DNA of 12,971 bases from Gemmatimonadota bacterium (lineage in GTDB: Bacteria > Gemmatimonadota > Gemmatimonadetes > Longimicrobiales > Gaopeijiaceae). Under the pieces are notes generated by a model. It had not been told where the DNA came from, did not search any database, and worked only from the letters and a program-made list of their open reading frames with translations. Made by a program: the position numbers and the translations under genes. Location: positions 1 through 12,971 of the forward strand of contig JAHHMJ010000490.1 of NCBI GenBank assembly GCA_018678395.1, given 5' to 3'. Below are positions 6,364 through 12,971 of this stretch, piece by piece. Positions within the stretch are counted from its first letter, which is position 1; each line of letters opens with the position of its first letter.

Positions 6364-8211
6364 ATGTCCGTAGCCACCGAGTCCACAGCCACCGCCCCGG
6401 CCGCCCACCACGGCGAGCCCACCGGCCTGTGGAGCTGGATCACCACCGTCGATCACAAGCGGATCGGCATCATGTACTTCATGACCTCGATCGTCTTCCT
6501 GTTGATCGGGGGACTCGAGGCACTGCTGATTCGCATCCAGCTGTTCAAGCCCGAGAACGACTTCATCTCGGCCGAGCTGTACAACCAGCTGTTCACGATG
6601 CACGGCACCACCATGATCTTCCTGGTGGCCATGCCGATGGCGGTGGCGTACTTCAACTACATCGTCCCGCTCCAGATCGGGGCGCGTGACGTCGCCTTCC
6701 CGCGGCTGAACGCGCTGTCGTACTGGATCTACCTGTTCGGCGGCATCTACCTGAACGTCTCGTGGTTCGTCGGTGCGGCTCCGAACACGAGCTGGGTCGG
6801 CTACGCCAACCTGACGTCGACCCAGTTCTCGCCCGGACTCAACGTCGATTTCTGGGTGCTCGGACTCTCGATTCTCGGCGTCAGCTCGATCATGGGAGGC
6901 GTGAACTTCGTCACCACGATCATCAACCTGCGCGCGCCCGGCATGAAGCTGATGCGCATGCCGCTGTTCACGTGGATGACCTTCGTGACCAGCTTCCTGC
7001 TGATCACGGCGCTGCCCGTGATCGCGGTGGCGCTGATCATGCTGGCCTTCGATCGCTTCTTCGCGGCGAATTTCTTCAACGTCGCGGCCGGCGGTGACCC
7101 GGTGCTCTGGCAGCATCTGTTCTGGATCTTCGGCCACCCCGAGGTCTACATCCTGGTCCTGCCCGCCTTCGGCGTGATCTCGGACGTGATCCCGGCCTTC
7201 AGCCGCAAGCCGCTCTTCGGCTATCCGGTCGTGGTCTACGCCGGAGTCCTCATCGGCTTCATCGGATGGGGCGTGTGGAGCCACCACATGTTCACGTCCG
7301 GACTCGGCCCGATCGCCGACTCGTTCTTCGTCGCGACGACGATGATCATCGCGATCCCCACGGGCGTGAAGATCTTCAACTGGATGGCGACCATGTGGGG
7401 CGGGGCGATTCGCTTCACCACCGCCATGAACTTCGCCATCGGACTCGTGGCGCTCTTCACGGTGGGCGGCCTGTCGGGCGTCATGCACGCCTCGGCGCCC
7501 GTCGACCTGCAGCAGCACGACTCCTACTTCGTGGTCGCGCACTTCCACTACGTGATCGTGGGCGGGATTCTGCTGGGGATGTTCAGCGGGCTGTACTACT
7601 GGTTCCCGAAGGTCACCGGACGCTTCCTGAGCGAGAAGCTCGGGGCCTGGCACTTCTGGACCACGCTGATCGGGTTCAACCTGACCTTCTTCCCGATGCA
7701 CTTCTCGGGGATGTTCGGTCAGCCGCGGCGGACCTGGACGTACCAGTCCGAACTGGGCATCGAACTCTTCAACCAGCTGTCCACCATCGGCGGCTTCATC
7801 CTCGGCGTCAGCACGCTCATCATGCTCTGGAACGTGCTGAAGAGCGCCCGCAGCGGGGCCCCCGCCGGCTCGAACCCGTGGGGTGCACCGTCGCTGGAGT
7901 GGTCCATTCCGTCGCCGCCTCATCACTACAACTTCCCGGCGCTCCCCGAGGTTCGTTCGCGCGAGCCGATGTGGCACGACGACGAGCGCGCGGCGATCGA
8001 GGCGGTCACGCTCGCCGAACCGGAGACCGAGCCCGAGATGCCCGGGCCGTCGTTCTGGCCGATCGTCGTGGCCTCCGGGGTCACGGCCACGTGGGCCCTC
8101 GTGATGACCGGCGTCTGGTGGGCCCCGCTACTGGGTCTCGTCTACACCGGCTTCGGGGTCTACATGTGGGCCTTCGAGGATCCGTTCAAGCACCTGAAGT
8201 CGAGCCACTGA
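6364..8211 (+). CDS. ctaD: Cytochrome c oxidase subunit I (A1-type haem-copper oxidase)
   Basis: A 615-residue catalytic subunit that reduces O2 to water and pumps protons. All cofactor ligands are present: haem a by H80 (FTMHGTTM) and H395, haem a3 by H393 (VVAHFHYV), and CuB by H258, H307 and H308 (GHPEVY, WSHHMF), with cross-link tyrosine Y262. Proton-path residues are D109 (IGARDVAFPR, D-channel entry), E260 (GHPEVY) and K336 (IPTGVKIFNW, K channel), which place it in the A1 group. The start MSVATES precedes the standard GLWSWITTVDHKRIG; no SD is seen 30 nt after ctaC. Beyond the usual 12 helices, a soluble charged stretch (about 530-562) is followed by one or two more TM segments (about 565-602), as in other caa3 oxidases with long subunit I. 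It lies between ctaC and ctaE in one operon. Confidence 0.98.
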   Translation: MSVATESTATAPAAHHGEPTGLWSWITTVDHKRIGIMYFMTSIVFLLIGGLEALLIRIQLFKPENDFISAELYNQLFTMHGTTMIFLVAMPMAVAYFNYIVPLQIGARDVAFPRLNALSYWIYLFGGIYLNVSWFVGAAPNTSWVGYANLTSTQFSPGLNVDFWVLGLSILGVSSIMGGVNFVTTIINLRAPGMKLMRMPLFTWMTFVTSFLLITALPVIAVALIMLAFDRFFAANFFNVAAGGDPVLWQHLFWIFGHPEVYILVLPAFGVISDVIPAFSRKPLFGYPVVVYAGVLIGFIGWGVWSHHMFTSGLGPIADSFFVATTMIIAIPTGVKIFNWMATMWGGAIRFTTAMNFAIGLVALFTVGGLSGVMHASAPVDLQQHDSYFVVAHFHYVIVGGILLGMFSGLYYWFPKVTGRFLSEKLGAWHFWTTLIGFNLTFFPMHFSGMFGQPRRTWTYQSELGIELFNQLSTIGGFILGVSTLIMLWNVLKSARSGAPAGSNPWGAPSLEWSIPSPPHHYNFPALPEVRSREPMWHDDERAAIEAVTLAEPETEPEMPGPSFWPIVVASGVTATWALVMTGVWWAPLLGLVYTGFGVYMWAFEDPFKHLKSSH

Positions 8212-8247
8212 GCGCTCGTACGCCTTCCATTCCGACGACGAAACGAC

Positions 8248-8850
8248 ATGGCTGACGCTAGCGCCGCGGTGGCGCACGACGACCACCACTATACCGCGAC
8301 CGGGCTGAACTCCTGGAAGGTGGGCTTCTGGACCTTCATCGGGTCGGAGTGCCTGTTCTTCGGGACCCTGATCTCGACCTACATGGTCTACAAGGGCGAG
8401 AGCCTCGTCGGGCCGTTCAGCGGGGACGTTTTCGACATCCCGCTGACGACGATCAGCACCTTCGTGCTGCTCATGAGCTCGCTGGCCATGGTGCTCGCGC
8501 TCGATGGCGTCCAGCGGGGCAACAAGAAGCTGGCCCTGACCTGGCTGGCGGCCGTGATCGTCCTGGGTGCCACTTTCCTCGGCTTCCAGGTCTACGAGTT
8601 CAACCACTTCTACCACGAAGGGTTGTCGCTCAGCACGAACCTGCTCGGGTCCTCGTTCTACGTCCTGACGGGCTTCCACGGCGCGCACGTGACGATCGGC
8701 GTCATCTGGCTGACGACGTTGTTCATCATGTCGGCGATGAACAAGCTGCCGCCGGAGAAGGCCCTGAACGTCGAGATCGCCGGTCTCTACTGGCACTTCG
8801 TCGACATCGTCTGGATCGTGATCTTCGTCCTCGTCTACCTCATCCAGTAA
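8248..8850 (+). CDS. ctaE: Cytochrome c oxidase subunit III
   Basis: A 200-residue integral membrane protein of the CoxC/CtaE family that stabilises subunit I and its proton uptake path. About five TM segments are visible (27-48, 69-89, 97-115, 136-163, 179-199), the short five-helix form also seen in Bacillus caa3, rather than the seven-helix mitochondrial form. Family motifs are FWTFIGSECLFF with E34 in the first helix, TGFHGAHVTIGV (residues 141-152, H144 and H147) and YWHFVDIVWI (181-190). The N-terminus is His/Asp-rich (HDDHHY). The start ATG at 8248 lacks an SD and lies 36 nt after ctaD. The TAA stop is immediately followed by the strong SD of ctaF. Confidence 0.96.
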   Translation: MADASAAVAHDDHHYTATGLNSWKVGFWTFIGSECLFFGTLISTYMVYKGESLVGPFSGDVFDIPLTTISTFVLLMSSLAMVLALDGVQRGNKKLALTWLAAVIVLGATFLGFQVYEFNHFYHEGLSLSTNLLGSSFYVLTGFHGAHVTIGVIWLTTLFIMSAMNKLPPEKALNVEIAGLYWHFVDIVWIVIFVLVYLIQ

Positions 8851-8861
8851 GGAGGCCAACC

Positions 8862-9176
8862 ATGTCGGGTCATGCGGACGCACACGGCGAGGGCGGTCAC
8901 GCCTCCGTCGGCTTCTACTGGATGATCGGAGGGATTCTCGCGGTCCTCACGGCGCTCGAAGTCGCCGCCTACTACATGGAGCTCGGCGCCGTCGAGATCC
9001 CGCTCCTGATCGGACTGTCGATCGCGAAGTTCGTACTCGTGGTCATGTTCTTCATGCACCTCAAGTTCGACTCGCGCATCTTCACCGGGGTGTTCATGGC
9101 GGGGATGGTGCTTGCGGTCTTCATGGTCGGGGCGTTGATACTGCTGTATCACGTCATACCCGGACTGGTGGTCTAG
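8862..9176 (+). CDS. ctaF: Cytochrome c oxidase subunit IV family protein
   Basis: A 104-residue protein with three predicted TM helices (about 19-38, 46-67, 72-97) and the family signature VVMFFMHLKFDSR (residues 60-72). It is the small accessory subunit of bacterial caa3 and quinol oxidases (COX4_pro/CtaF), assisting assembly or stability of the CuB site in relatives. The ATG at 8862 is fixed by the sequence TAAGGAGG (8848-8855), whose TAA is the ctaE stop and whose SD sits 6 nt from the start; this is the best SD in the window. The His/Gly-rich N-terminus (SGHADAHGEGGH) is cytoplasmic in the usual topology. It closes the operon and is followed by a strong terminator. Confidence 0.93.
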   Translation: MSGHADAHGEGGHASVGFYWMIGGILAVLTALEVAAYYMELGAVEIPLLIGLSIAKFVLVVMFFMHLKFDSRIFTGVFMAGMVLAVFMVGALILLYHVIPGLVV

Positions 9177-9190
9177 CTCGGGCATCCGAC

Positions 9191-9208
9191 TTCCCGGACG
9201 ACCGGGAA
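9191..9208. repeat. 7-bp hairpin between ctaF and the terminator
   Basis: TTCCCGG (9191-9197) and CCGGGAA (9202-9208) pair across a 4-nt loop. It lies 14 nt after the ctaF stop and just upstream of the main terminator. It may help protect the mRNA 3' end, or be chance. Confidence 0.3.
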
Positions 9209-9224
9209 CACCGTGCACGATGAC

Positions 9225-9263
9225 AGAAGGGGGGCGGCTCGCGGAGCCGCCCCCCTTCTCTTT
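9225..9263 (+). terminator. Strong intrinsic terminator of the oxidase operon
   Basis: AGAAGGGGGGCGGCTC (9225-9240) and GAGCCGCCCCCCTTCT (9244-9259) form a perfect 16-bp stem with a 3-nt loop (GCG), followed by CTTT. It begins 48 nt after the ctaF stop and has no coding explanation. The U-run is short, but the stem is very stable. It separates the oxidase genes from the symporter gene. Confidence 0.88.
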
Positions 9264-9537
9264 GTCGACGAGCCCGTCGCTCCCTCTTACGAGCCCGCGA
9301 GGGCCGTGTCGGATCGCAGCGCTTCGGCCAGCACCGCAGGACGAGGCGGCTCCGATCACGATGAACGACCTGAAGTGGAGGACGGCATAGGCGAGATCGA
9401 CGAGGGCGAGGAGTTCCGTTCGCCGCCGACACCCGGCGTCGCGCACCCTTTGCGCCGGACGAGGGCACGCGAGAAGTTCGTCGGATGTTCACACCCGTGA
9501 TTCCGGGCACCTTCCCGCCCCCATTCGACGCGACCCC
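9264..9537. other. Intergenic region with no assignable gene
   Basis: About 270 nt between the oxidase terminator and the symporter start. No tRNA, tandem repeat or recognisable protein is seen. The plus-strand frame crossing it reads through the terminator and has no family features. On the minus strand a frame from a GTG at 9446 encodes a hydrophobic run (LLALVDLAYAVLHF, then SFIVIGAAS), but it also runs through the terminator into ctaF. The symporter promoter is expected here; I could not place it. Confidence 0.5.
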
Positions 9538-11307
9538 GTGACGCTGCAATCCCTGGACTGGGCCGTCATGGCCCTCTACGGCGCCGCCGTTCTCGTGATC
9601 GGCCTGGCGTTCACCCGACGCGCCGGCAAGAACGCCGCCGAGTACTTCCTCGCGGGTCGCAGTCTGCCCTGGTGGGTTCTGGGCACCTCGATGGTCGCCA
9701 CCACCTTCTCGACCGACACCCCCAACCTGGTGACCGACATCGTTCGGACCAGCGGAGTGAGCGGAAACTGGGTCTGGTGGGCCTTCGCGATCACCGGGAT
9801 GCTCACGGTGTTCTTCTACGCGAAGCTGTGGCGACGCTCCGGCGTCATGACCGACATGGAGTTCTACGAGCTGCGCTACTCCGGGGGGCTGGCCGCCTTT
9901 CTGCGCGGCTTCCGGGCGATCTATCTCGGGGTCTTCTTCAACGTGATGATCATGGCGACGGTCACGCTCGCCGCGATCAAGATCGGGGGCGTGCTCCTCG
10001 GTGTCGGCCCGCTGACCGTCGTGCTCGTCGCGGGTACGGTCACGCTTCTCTACTCCGCCACCGCGGGGCTGTGGGGTGTCGTCGCGACGGACCTGCTGCT
10101 CTTCGTCGTCGCGATGATCGGCTCGGTGGCGGCGGCCGTCGTCGCCGTGGGGCATCCGGACGTCGGGGGCCTGGGTGCCCTCCTCTCCCGGCCGGACCTG
10201 CAGCCCACGCTCGCCTTCCTGCCGGACTTCGGCGACTGGCAGACGGCGGCGGCCGTATTCGTGATCCCCATTGCGGTCCAGTGGTGGAGCACGTGGTATC
10301 CGGGTGCGGAGCCCGGAGGCGGGGGCTACGCGGCGCAGCGGATGCTCGCGGCGCGGGACGAGAGCCACGCGCTCAAGGCGGTGCTCTGGTTCAACGTGGC
10401 CCACTACGGGATTCGACCCTGGCCCTGGATCCTCGTCGCCCTGGCCTCGCTCGTGGTCTTCCCCGATCTCGCCTCGATCCAGGAGGCGTTCCCCAGCCTC
10501 GATCCCGCGATCATCGGCCACGATCTGGCCTATCCCGCGATGCTCTCGTTCCTGCCCACGGGACTGCTCGGCCTGGTCGTGGCGTCGCTCGCCGCAGCCT
10601 ACATGTCGACGATCTCGACCCACCTGAACTGGGGATCGTCCTACGTGATCCAGGACGTGTACCGGCGCTTCGTGCGCGACGACGCCGACGAAGCGCATTA
10701 CGTGACCATGGCTCGCCTCGCCACCGTGGTGCTCACCCTTCTCATGGGGGTGGTGGCGCTGTGGCTGGACACGGCGCTCCAGGCGTTCCAGATCCTTCTG
10801 CAGATCGGCGCGGGCACCGGCCTCGTCTTCCTGCTGCGGTGGTTCTGGTGGCGCATCAACGCGTGGAGCGAACTGAGCGCGATGGTCATCTCGTTCGCCG
10901 TCGCCCTCTGGTTCCAGTTCGCGCACGAGGCGGTCGGGCTACCCGCGTGGGACGCATCGACCCAGCTGGTCACGGGGGTCGTGGTGACGTCCATCGGATG
11001 GATCGTGGTCACGCTCCTCACGCCTCCGACCGATGAAGCGACCCTGCGGTCGTTTCACGATCGCATGCGACCCGTCGGGCCCGGGTGGCGGGCCGTCGTG
11101 GGGTCGGTGCCGGCTCCCGAGGGTGAGAGCATCGGCGCGGCGGCGGCAGCGTGGTTCTTCGGCTGTCTTGCGGTGTACGCCGCTCTCTTCGGCACCGGCT
11201 ACGCTCTCTACGGGAATGTGGTGGGTGCAGTGGCGCTCGGCGTCGTTGCCGTGCTCGCTGCGGCCGGTGTACTGCGACTGCTTCCCAAGGTGGGGCTTCA
11301 GGGATGA
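9538..11307 (+). CDS. Sodium:solute symporter (SSS family) transporter
   Basis: A 589-residue inner-membrane protein with about 13-15 hydrophobic helices, consistent with the SSS family (PF00474), which imports sugars, amino acids or organic acids with Na+. Typical features are the start DWAVMALYGAAVLVIGLAF, AEYFLAGRSLPWWVLGTSM (residues 35-52), the unwound first core helix TTFSTDTPNLVTDIV, and the core-helix motif GLLGLVVASLAAAYMSTIS with THLNWGSSY (342-369). By alignment to vSGLT, A354, S357 and T358 match the Na2 sodium-site residues, so coupling to Na+ is likely. GTG at 9538 is the start with no SD; it leads directly into the first helix. A soluble stretch near residues 495-530 precedes the last two helices. 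The substrate cannot be told. Its stop overlaps the next gene by ATGA, so the two are probably translated together. Confidence 0.92.
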   Translation: MTLQSLDWAVMALYGAAVLVIGLAFTRRAGKNAAEYFLAGRSLPWWVLGTSMVATTFSTDTPNLVTDIVRTSGVSGNWVWWAFAITGMLTVFFYAKLWRRSGVMTDMEFYELRYSGGLAAFLRGFRAIYLGVFFNVMIMATVTLAAIKIGGVLLGVGPLTVVLVAGTVTLLYSATAGLWGVVATDLLLFVVAMIGSVAAAVVAVGHPDVGGLGALLSRPDLQPTLAFLPDFGDWQTAAAVFVIPIAVQWWSTWYPGAEPGGGGYAAQRMLAARDESHALKAVLWFNVAHYGIRPWPWILVALASLVVFPDLASIQEAFPSLDPAIIGHDLAYPAMLSFLPTGLLGLVVASLAAAYMSTISTHLNWGSSYVIQDVYRRFVRDDADEAHYVTMARLATVVLTLLMGVVALWLDTALQAFQILLQIGAGTGLVFLLRWFWWRINAWSELSAMVISFAVALWFQFAHEAVGLPAWDASTQLVTGVVVTSIGWIVVTLLTPPTDEATLRSFHDRMRPVGPGWRAVVGSVPAPEGESIGAAAAAWFFGCLAVYAALFGTGYALYGNVVGAVALGVVAVLAAAGVLRLLPKVGLQG

Positions 11308-11774
11308 ACTGGGACGCCATCAGCGCCATCGGTGAGCTCGTTGGAGCCCTCGCCGTCGTCGTGTCCGTTCTCTATCTCGCCTTCCAGGTGCGGGGCCAGG
11401 TGCGCGAGGCTCAGCTCGCCGCCATCCACGAAGTGTCCGAAGGCTTTCGTGAGGGCATCGCGGCGACCTTCATGGATCCCCACCTCTCGGACCTCTTCGC
11501 CCGCGGGAAGGACGACGTCGACGCTCTCGGCGAGTCCGAACGGATCCAGTTCATCGCGTTCATCCAGCGCAACTATCGGGTCTGGGAAGACGCCTTCTAC
11601 CAGTATCAGGCGGGCCGTCTCGACGCGCCGCACTGGCGGTCGATGGAACGGCAGTACTCGGCGCTCCTCTCCTGGCCCGGCGTGCGCCGGGTCTGGAGCA
11701 TGAGGCGGGATTACTTCACGCCCGACTTCATGCGCTACGTCGACACCCTGGAGCCGCATCCCCACTCGCTCTGA
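11304..11774 (+). CDS. Small single-TM protein of unknown function, overlapping the symporter gene
   Basis: A 156-residue protein with one N-terminal TM helix (about 7-27, ISAIGELVGALAVVVSVLYLAF) followed by a mostly alpha-helical soluble domain. The ATG at 11304 overlaps the symporter TGA as ATGA, and an AGG-rich stretch precedes it, so translational coupling is expected. A longer in-frame extension upstream lies inside the symporter gene and is not credible. The pattern 'MNWxAIxAIGExVGAxAVxxSxxYLAxQVR', then an aromatic-rich helical domain (IQRNYRVWEDAFYQYQAG, RQYSALLSWPGVRRVW), matches a recurrent uncharacterised family of bacterial hypothetical proteins. No catalytic motif is visible. It might be an accessory subunit of the transporter, but related proteins often occur alone. 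Confidence 0.8.
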   Translation: MNWDAISAIGELVGALAVVVSVLYLAFQVRGQVREAQLAAIHEVSEGFREGIAATFMDPHLSDLFARGKDDVDALGESERIQFIAFIQRNYRVWEDAFYQYQAGRLDAPHWRSMERQYSALLSWPGVRRVWSMRRDYFTPDFMRYVDTLEPHPHSL

Positions 11775-11782
11775 TCGAAGGT

Positions 11783-11799
11783 CGAGGTGTCCGACCTCG
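11783..11799. repeat. 6-bp hairpin downstream of the small TM protein gene
   Basis: CGAGGT (11783-11788) and ACCTCG (11794-11799) pair across 5 nt, 9 nt after the stop at 11774. There is no T-run directly after the stem, so it is at best a weak terminator. Confidence 0.25.
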
Positions 11800-11852
11800 G
11801 GCGGTCCGATCGTTCGTTCTGAAACGGCCCCCGCGGAACGGAGTGAAACGTC

Positions 11853-12245
11853 GTGATCGGACGTGGACGTGTGCTCGGCCTGCTCTTCGGTGCGCTGATC
11901 GGGGTGGGCTGCAGCGGCAACTCGCCGGTGCTTTCCGATGAGGCGCCGCAGGGAGTGGAGGGGCGGGTGTGGCTCGGACCCCAATGCCCGGTGCAGACCA
12001 GCGACGGATCCTGTCCGGACGCCCCGTATTCCGCGGTGCTGGATCTGCAGACCGCAGGGGGCGCGCACGTGACGCGACTGCGTTCGGACACCGAGGGGCG
12101 CTTCCGGGCCGGTCTGCGGCCGGGACGATACCGGATGGTGCCCCGGAACGGCGACCCCTTCCCCCACGCGTCGCCTGTGGACTTCACGGTCGAAGCGGAT
12201 CGCTGGCTCGAGATCGAGATCCTGTTCGACACGGGGATCCGGTAG
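11853..12245 (+). CDS. Small lipoprotein with carboxypeptidase-regulatory/transthyretin-like beta domain
   Basis: A 130-residue protein starting at GTG 11853, with SD GGAG at 11840-11843, 9 nt upstream. Residues 1-19 are a short signal (MIGRGRVLGLLFGALIGVG) before C20. The lipobox is imperfect, with Gly at -3, so lipidation is probable but not sure. The mature part carries the pattern EGRVWLGPQCPVQTSDGSC, then PYSAVLDLQTAGG, SDTEGRFRAGLRPGRYRMVP and a final strand, as in secreted proteins with a carboxypeptidase-regulatory-like beta-sandwich; C45 and C54 may form a disulfide. Proteins with the 'GPxCPV...C' opening and 'D..G.F...L.PG.Y.' core are common and uncharacterised. No enzymatic residues are seen. 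It lies 78 nt after the small TM protein gene, so it may have its own promoter. Confidence 0.78.
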   Translation: MIGRGRVLGLLFGALIGVGCSGNSPVLSDEAPQGVEGRVWLGPQCPVQTSDGSCPDAPYSAVLDLQTAGGAHVTRLRSDTEGRFRAGLRPGRYRMVPRNGDPFPHASPVDFTVEADRWLEIEILFDTGIR

Positions 12246-12297
12246 GCGCCAACGGAGGCCCGTCACCGGTCGGCTTCCTCGAACGGCTCCCTCGCCG

Positions 12298-12303
12298 TAG
12301 CTT
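12298..12303 (+). promoter_or_regulatory. Candidate -10 element for a leaderless transcript
   Basis: TAGCTT fits TANNNT and ends 6 nt before the ATG at 12310. Transcription starting on the A of that ATG would place this hexamer at -12 to -7, the spacing of leaderless promoters in other GC-rich bacteria. There is no SD before this gene, which supports the reading. The -35 region (TTCCTC at 12275-12280, 17-nt spacer) is poor. Confidence 0.45.
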
Positions 12304-12309
12304 CGCGGC

Positions 12310-12927
12310 ATGACCGACTTCTCCCCCTCCGACGGATCCGTTCCGGCCCGGCTGATCACCTCCGAAGGGCGTGAGGCAGCCGTGAAGCGATTGACCGCGG
12401 CCTTCGCCGAGGATGCGATCGCCGTCGAGGAGTTCGAGCGGCGGGTGGCCGCGGTGTACAAGGCCACTTCGTCGGAGACCCTCGCCGCCCTCACCCGCGA
12501 CCTCCCGACGGGAGCGACGGGTGGCTCGTCGGTACCCGCTCGGGCGGAGGCGTCCCGGGCGGTGGATGGCTCGCGGGCGCGGTCCCGTCGCATCGCATCG
12601 GTATTCAGCGCCATCGAGAGGGACGTCGCCGGGCCCATGCCCGAGATCCTTCACGTGCGCGCCGTGATGGGCTCCGTCGAGCTGGACCTGCGCGACGCCG
12701 AGTTTCCTCCGGGCCTCACCGAGATCCGTGTCCGCTCCGTGATGGGCAGCGTTGAAATCGACTTGCCCGATACGGTGCGGATCGAGAACGACGGCAAGGC
12801 CTTCATGGGGAGCTGGGTGGTCTCGTCCCGACGGCGCCGCGGACGCGAGCGTCCCGCGGACGGACCGGTGGTGCGCATCACCGGCCGTTCGATCATGGCC
12901 AGCGTCGAGGTCGGGGTCGACGACTAA
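12310..12927 (+). CDS. DUF1707 / LiaF-like cell-envelope response protein
   Basis: A 205-residue soluble protein. Residues about 14-66 (LITSEGREAAVKRLTAAFAE, EEFERRVAAVYKATSSETL, ALTRDLP) form a DUF1707 (SHOCT-like) helical domain. A Ser/Ala/Arg linker leads to a beta-repeat domain resembling the C-terminal part of LiaF/cell wall-active antibiotic response proteins (about 97-205). Three related strand units are visible: VMGSVELDLRD (119-129), VMGSVEIDLPD (144-154) and IMASVEVGVDD (195-205), with FMGSW near 165-169. In LiaF proteins this fold sits with membrane helices and restrains a stress-sensing kinase; here no TM helix is present and no two-component genes are adjacent, so the role is uncertain. 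The ATG at 12310 lacks an SD and fits a leaderless start. Confidence 0.88.
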   Translation: MTDFSPSDGSVPARLITSEGREAAVKRLTAAFAEDAIAVEEFERRVAAVYKATSSETLAALTRDLPTGATGGSSVPARAEASRAVDGSRARSRRIASVFSAIERDVAGPMPEILHVRAVMGSVELDLRDAEFPPGLTEIRVRSVMGSVEIDLPDTVRIENDGKAFMGSWVVSSRRRRGRERPADGPVVRITGRSIMASVEVGVDD

Positions 12928-12939
12928 CCGGCGCCGGTT
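12926..12939. repeat. 14-bp palindrome at the end of the DUF1707/LiaF-like gene
   Basis: AACCGGCGCCGGTT is a perfect palindrome that includes the last two bases of the TAA stop, and a T and a C follow it. It might contribute to transcript ending, but without a loop the hairpin would have only about five stem pairs. The remaining bases to the window end show no gene. Confidence 0.25.
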
Positions 12940-12971
12940 TCACCGGGGTTCCACTCCGGACTGCCCACGGC

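Noticed and set aside
5851..7977. 708-aa minus-strand open frame opposite ctaC and ctaD
   Set aside because: Low-complexity Arg/His/Asp/Glu composition typical of antisense frames in GC-rich DNA; the plus strand encodes clear oxidase subunits.
4893..9176. A novel defence, mobile or biosynthetic system around the oxidase genes
   Set aside because: All genes match known housekeeping families; no integrase, transposase, toxin, nuclease, CRISPR or biosynthetic core gene is present.
9213..9500. 95-aa plus-strand open frame after ctaF
   Set aside because: It spans the strong terminator, has no SD and no recognisable domain.
9154..10926. 590-aa minus-strand open frame opposite the symporter
   Set aside because: Highly charged, motif-free sequence antisense to a well-supported transporter gene.

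Overview
The window is GC-rich bacterial chromosome, densely packed with ordinary metabolic and respiratory genes. The third codon position is mostly G or C, and many starts (GTG, TTG and several ATGs) lack a Shine-Dalgarno (SD) site. An outer-membrane protein of the DUF5916 type, secreted hydrolases, lipoproteins and a caa3-type oxidase point to a didermic aerobe. The gene content and style resemble Gemmatimonadota, but this is inferred from protein families; no rRNA or other marker is present. I see no tRNA, rRNA, CRISPR array, insertion sequence or phage gene.

Layout. (1) Bases 1-1641 (+) hold the 3' part of a DUF5916 beta-barrel protein. (2) A secreted metal-dependent amidohydrolase (1725-2840, -) converges on it, with a 13-bp dyad between the two stops. 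(3) A PLP enzyme of aminotransferase class V (3031-4200, +) is divergent from the amidohydrolase and ends 4 nt from a convergent DUF192 lipoprotein (4205-4723, -). (4) From 4893 to 9176 (+) lies the main unit: a Trm112-like small protein, then cytochrome c oxidase subunit II with a fused cytochrome c domain (ctaC), subunit I (ctaD), subunit III (ctaE) and subunit IV (ctaF), closed by a strong intrinsic terminator at 9225-9263. (5) After about 270 nt without a convincing gene comes a sodium:solute symporter (9538-11307, +), overlapping by an ATGA a small one-TM protein (11304-11774). (6) The end holds a small lipoprotein with a transthyretin-like domain (11853-12245) and a DUF1707/LiaF-like protein (12310-12927) whose promoter spacing suggests leaderless translation.

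How the genes work together. CtaC, D, E and F form a haem-copper oxidase. The lipid-anchored subunit II carries CuA plus its own c-type haem; subunit I carries haem a, haem a3-CuB and the D and K proton channels of an A1-type enzyme. All metal ligands are present, so the complex should be functional. No assembly genes (ctaA, ctaB, cox11/ctaG, sco) are in the window. The other genes have no evident pathway link to it.

I did not find a convincing undescribed system. The points most worth a second look are a Trm112-like protein without its zinc cysteines heading the oxidase operon, a symporter overlapping a one-TM partner gene, a class V PLP enzyme without the desulfurase cysteine, and several dyads at gene boundaries.
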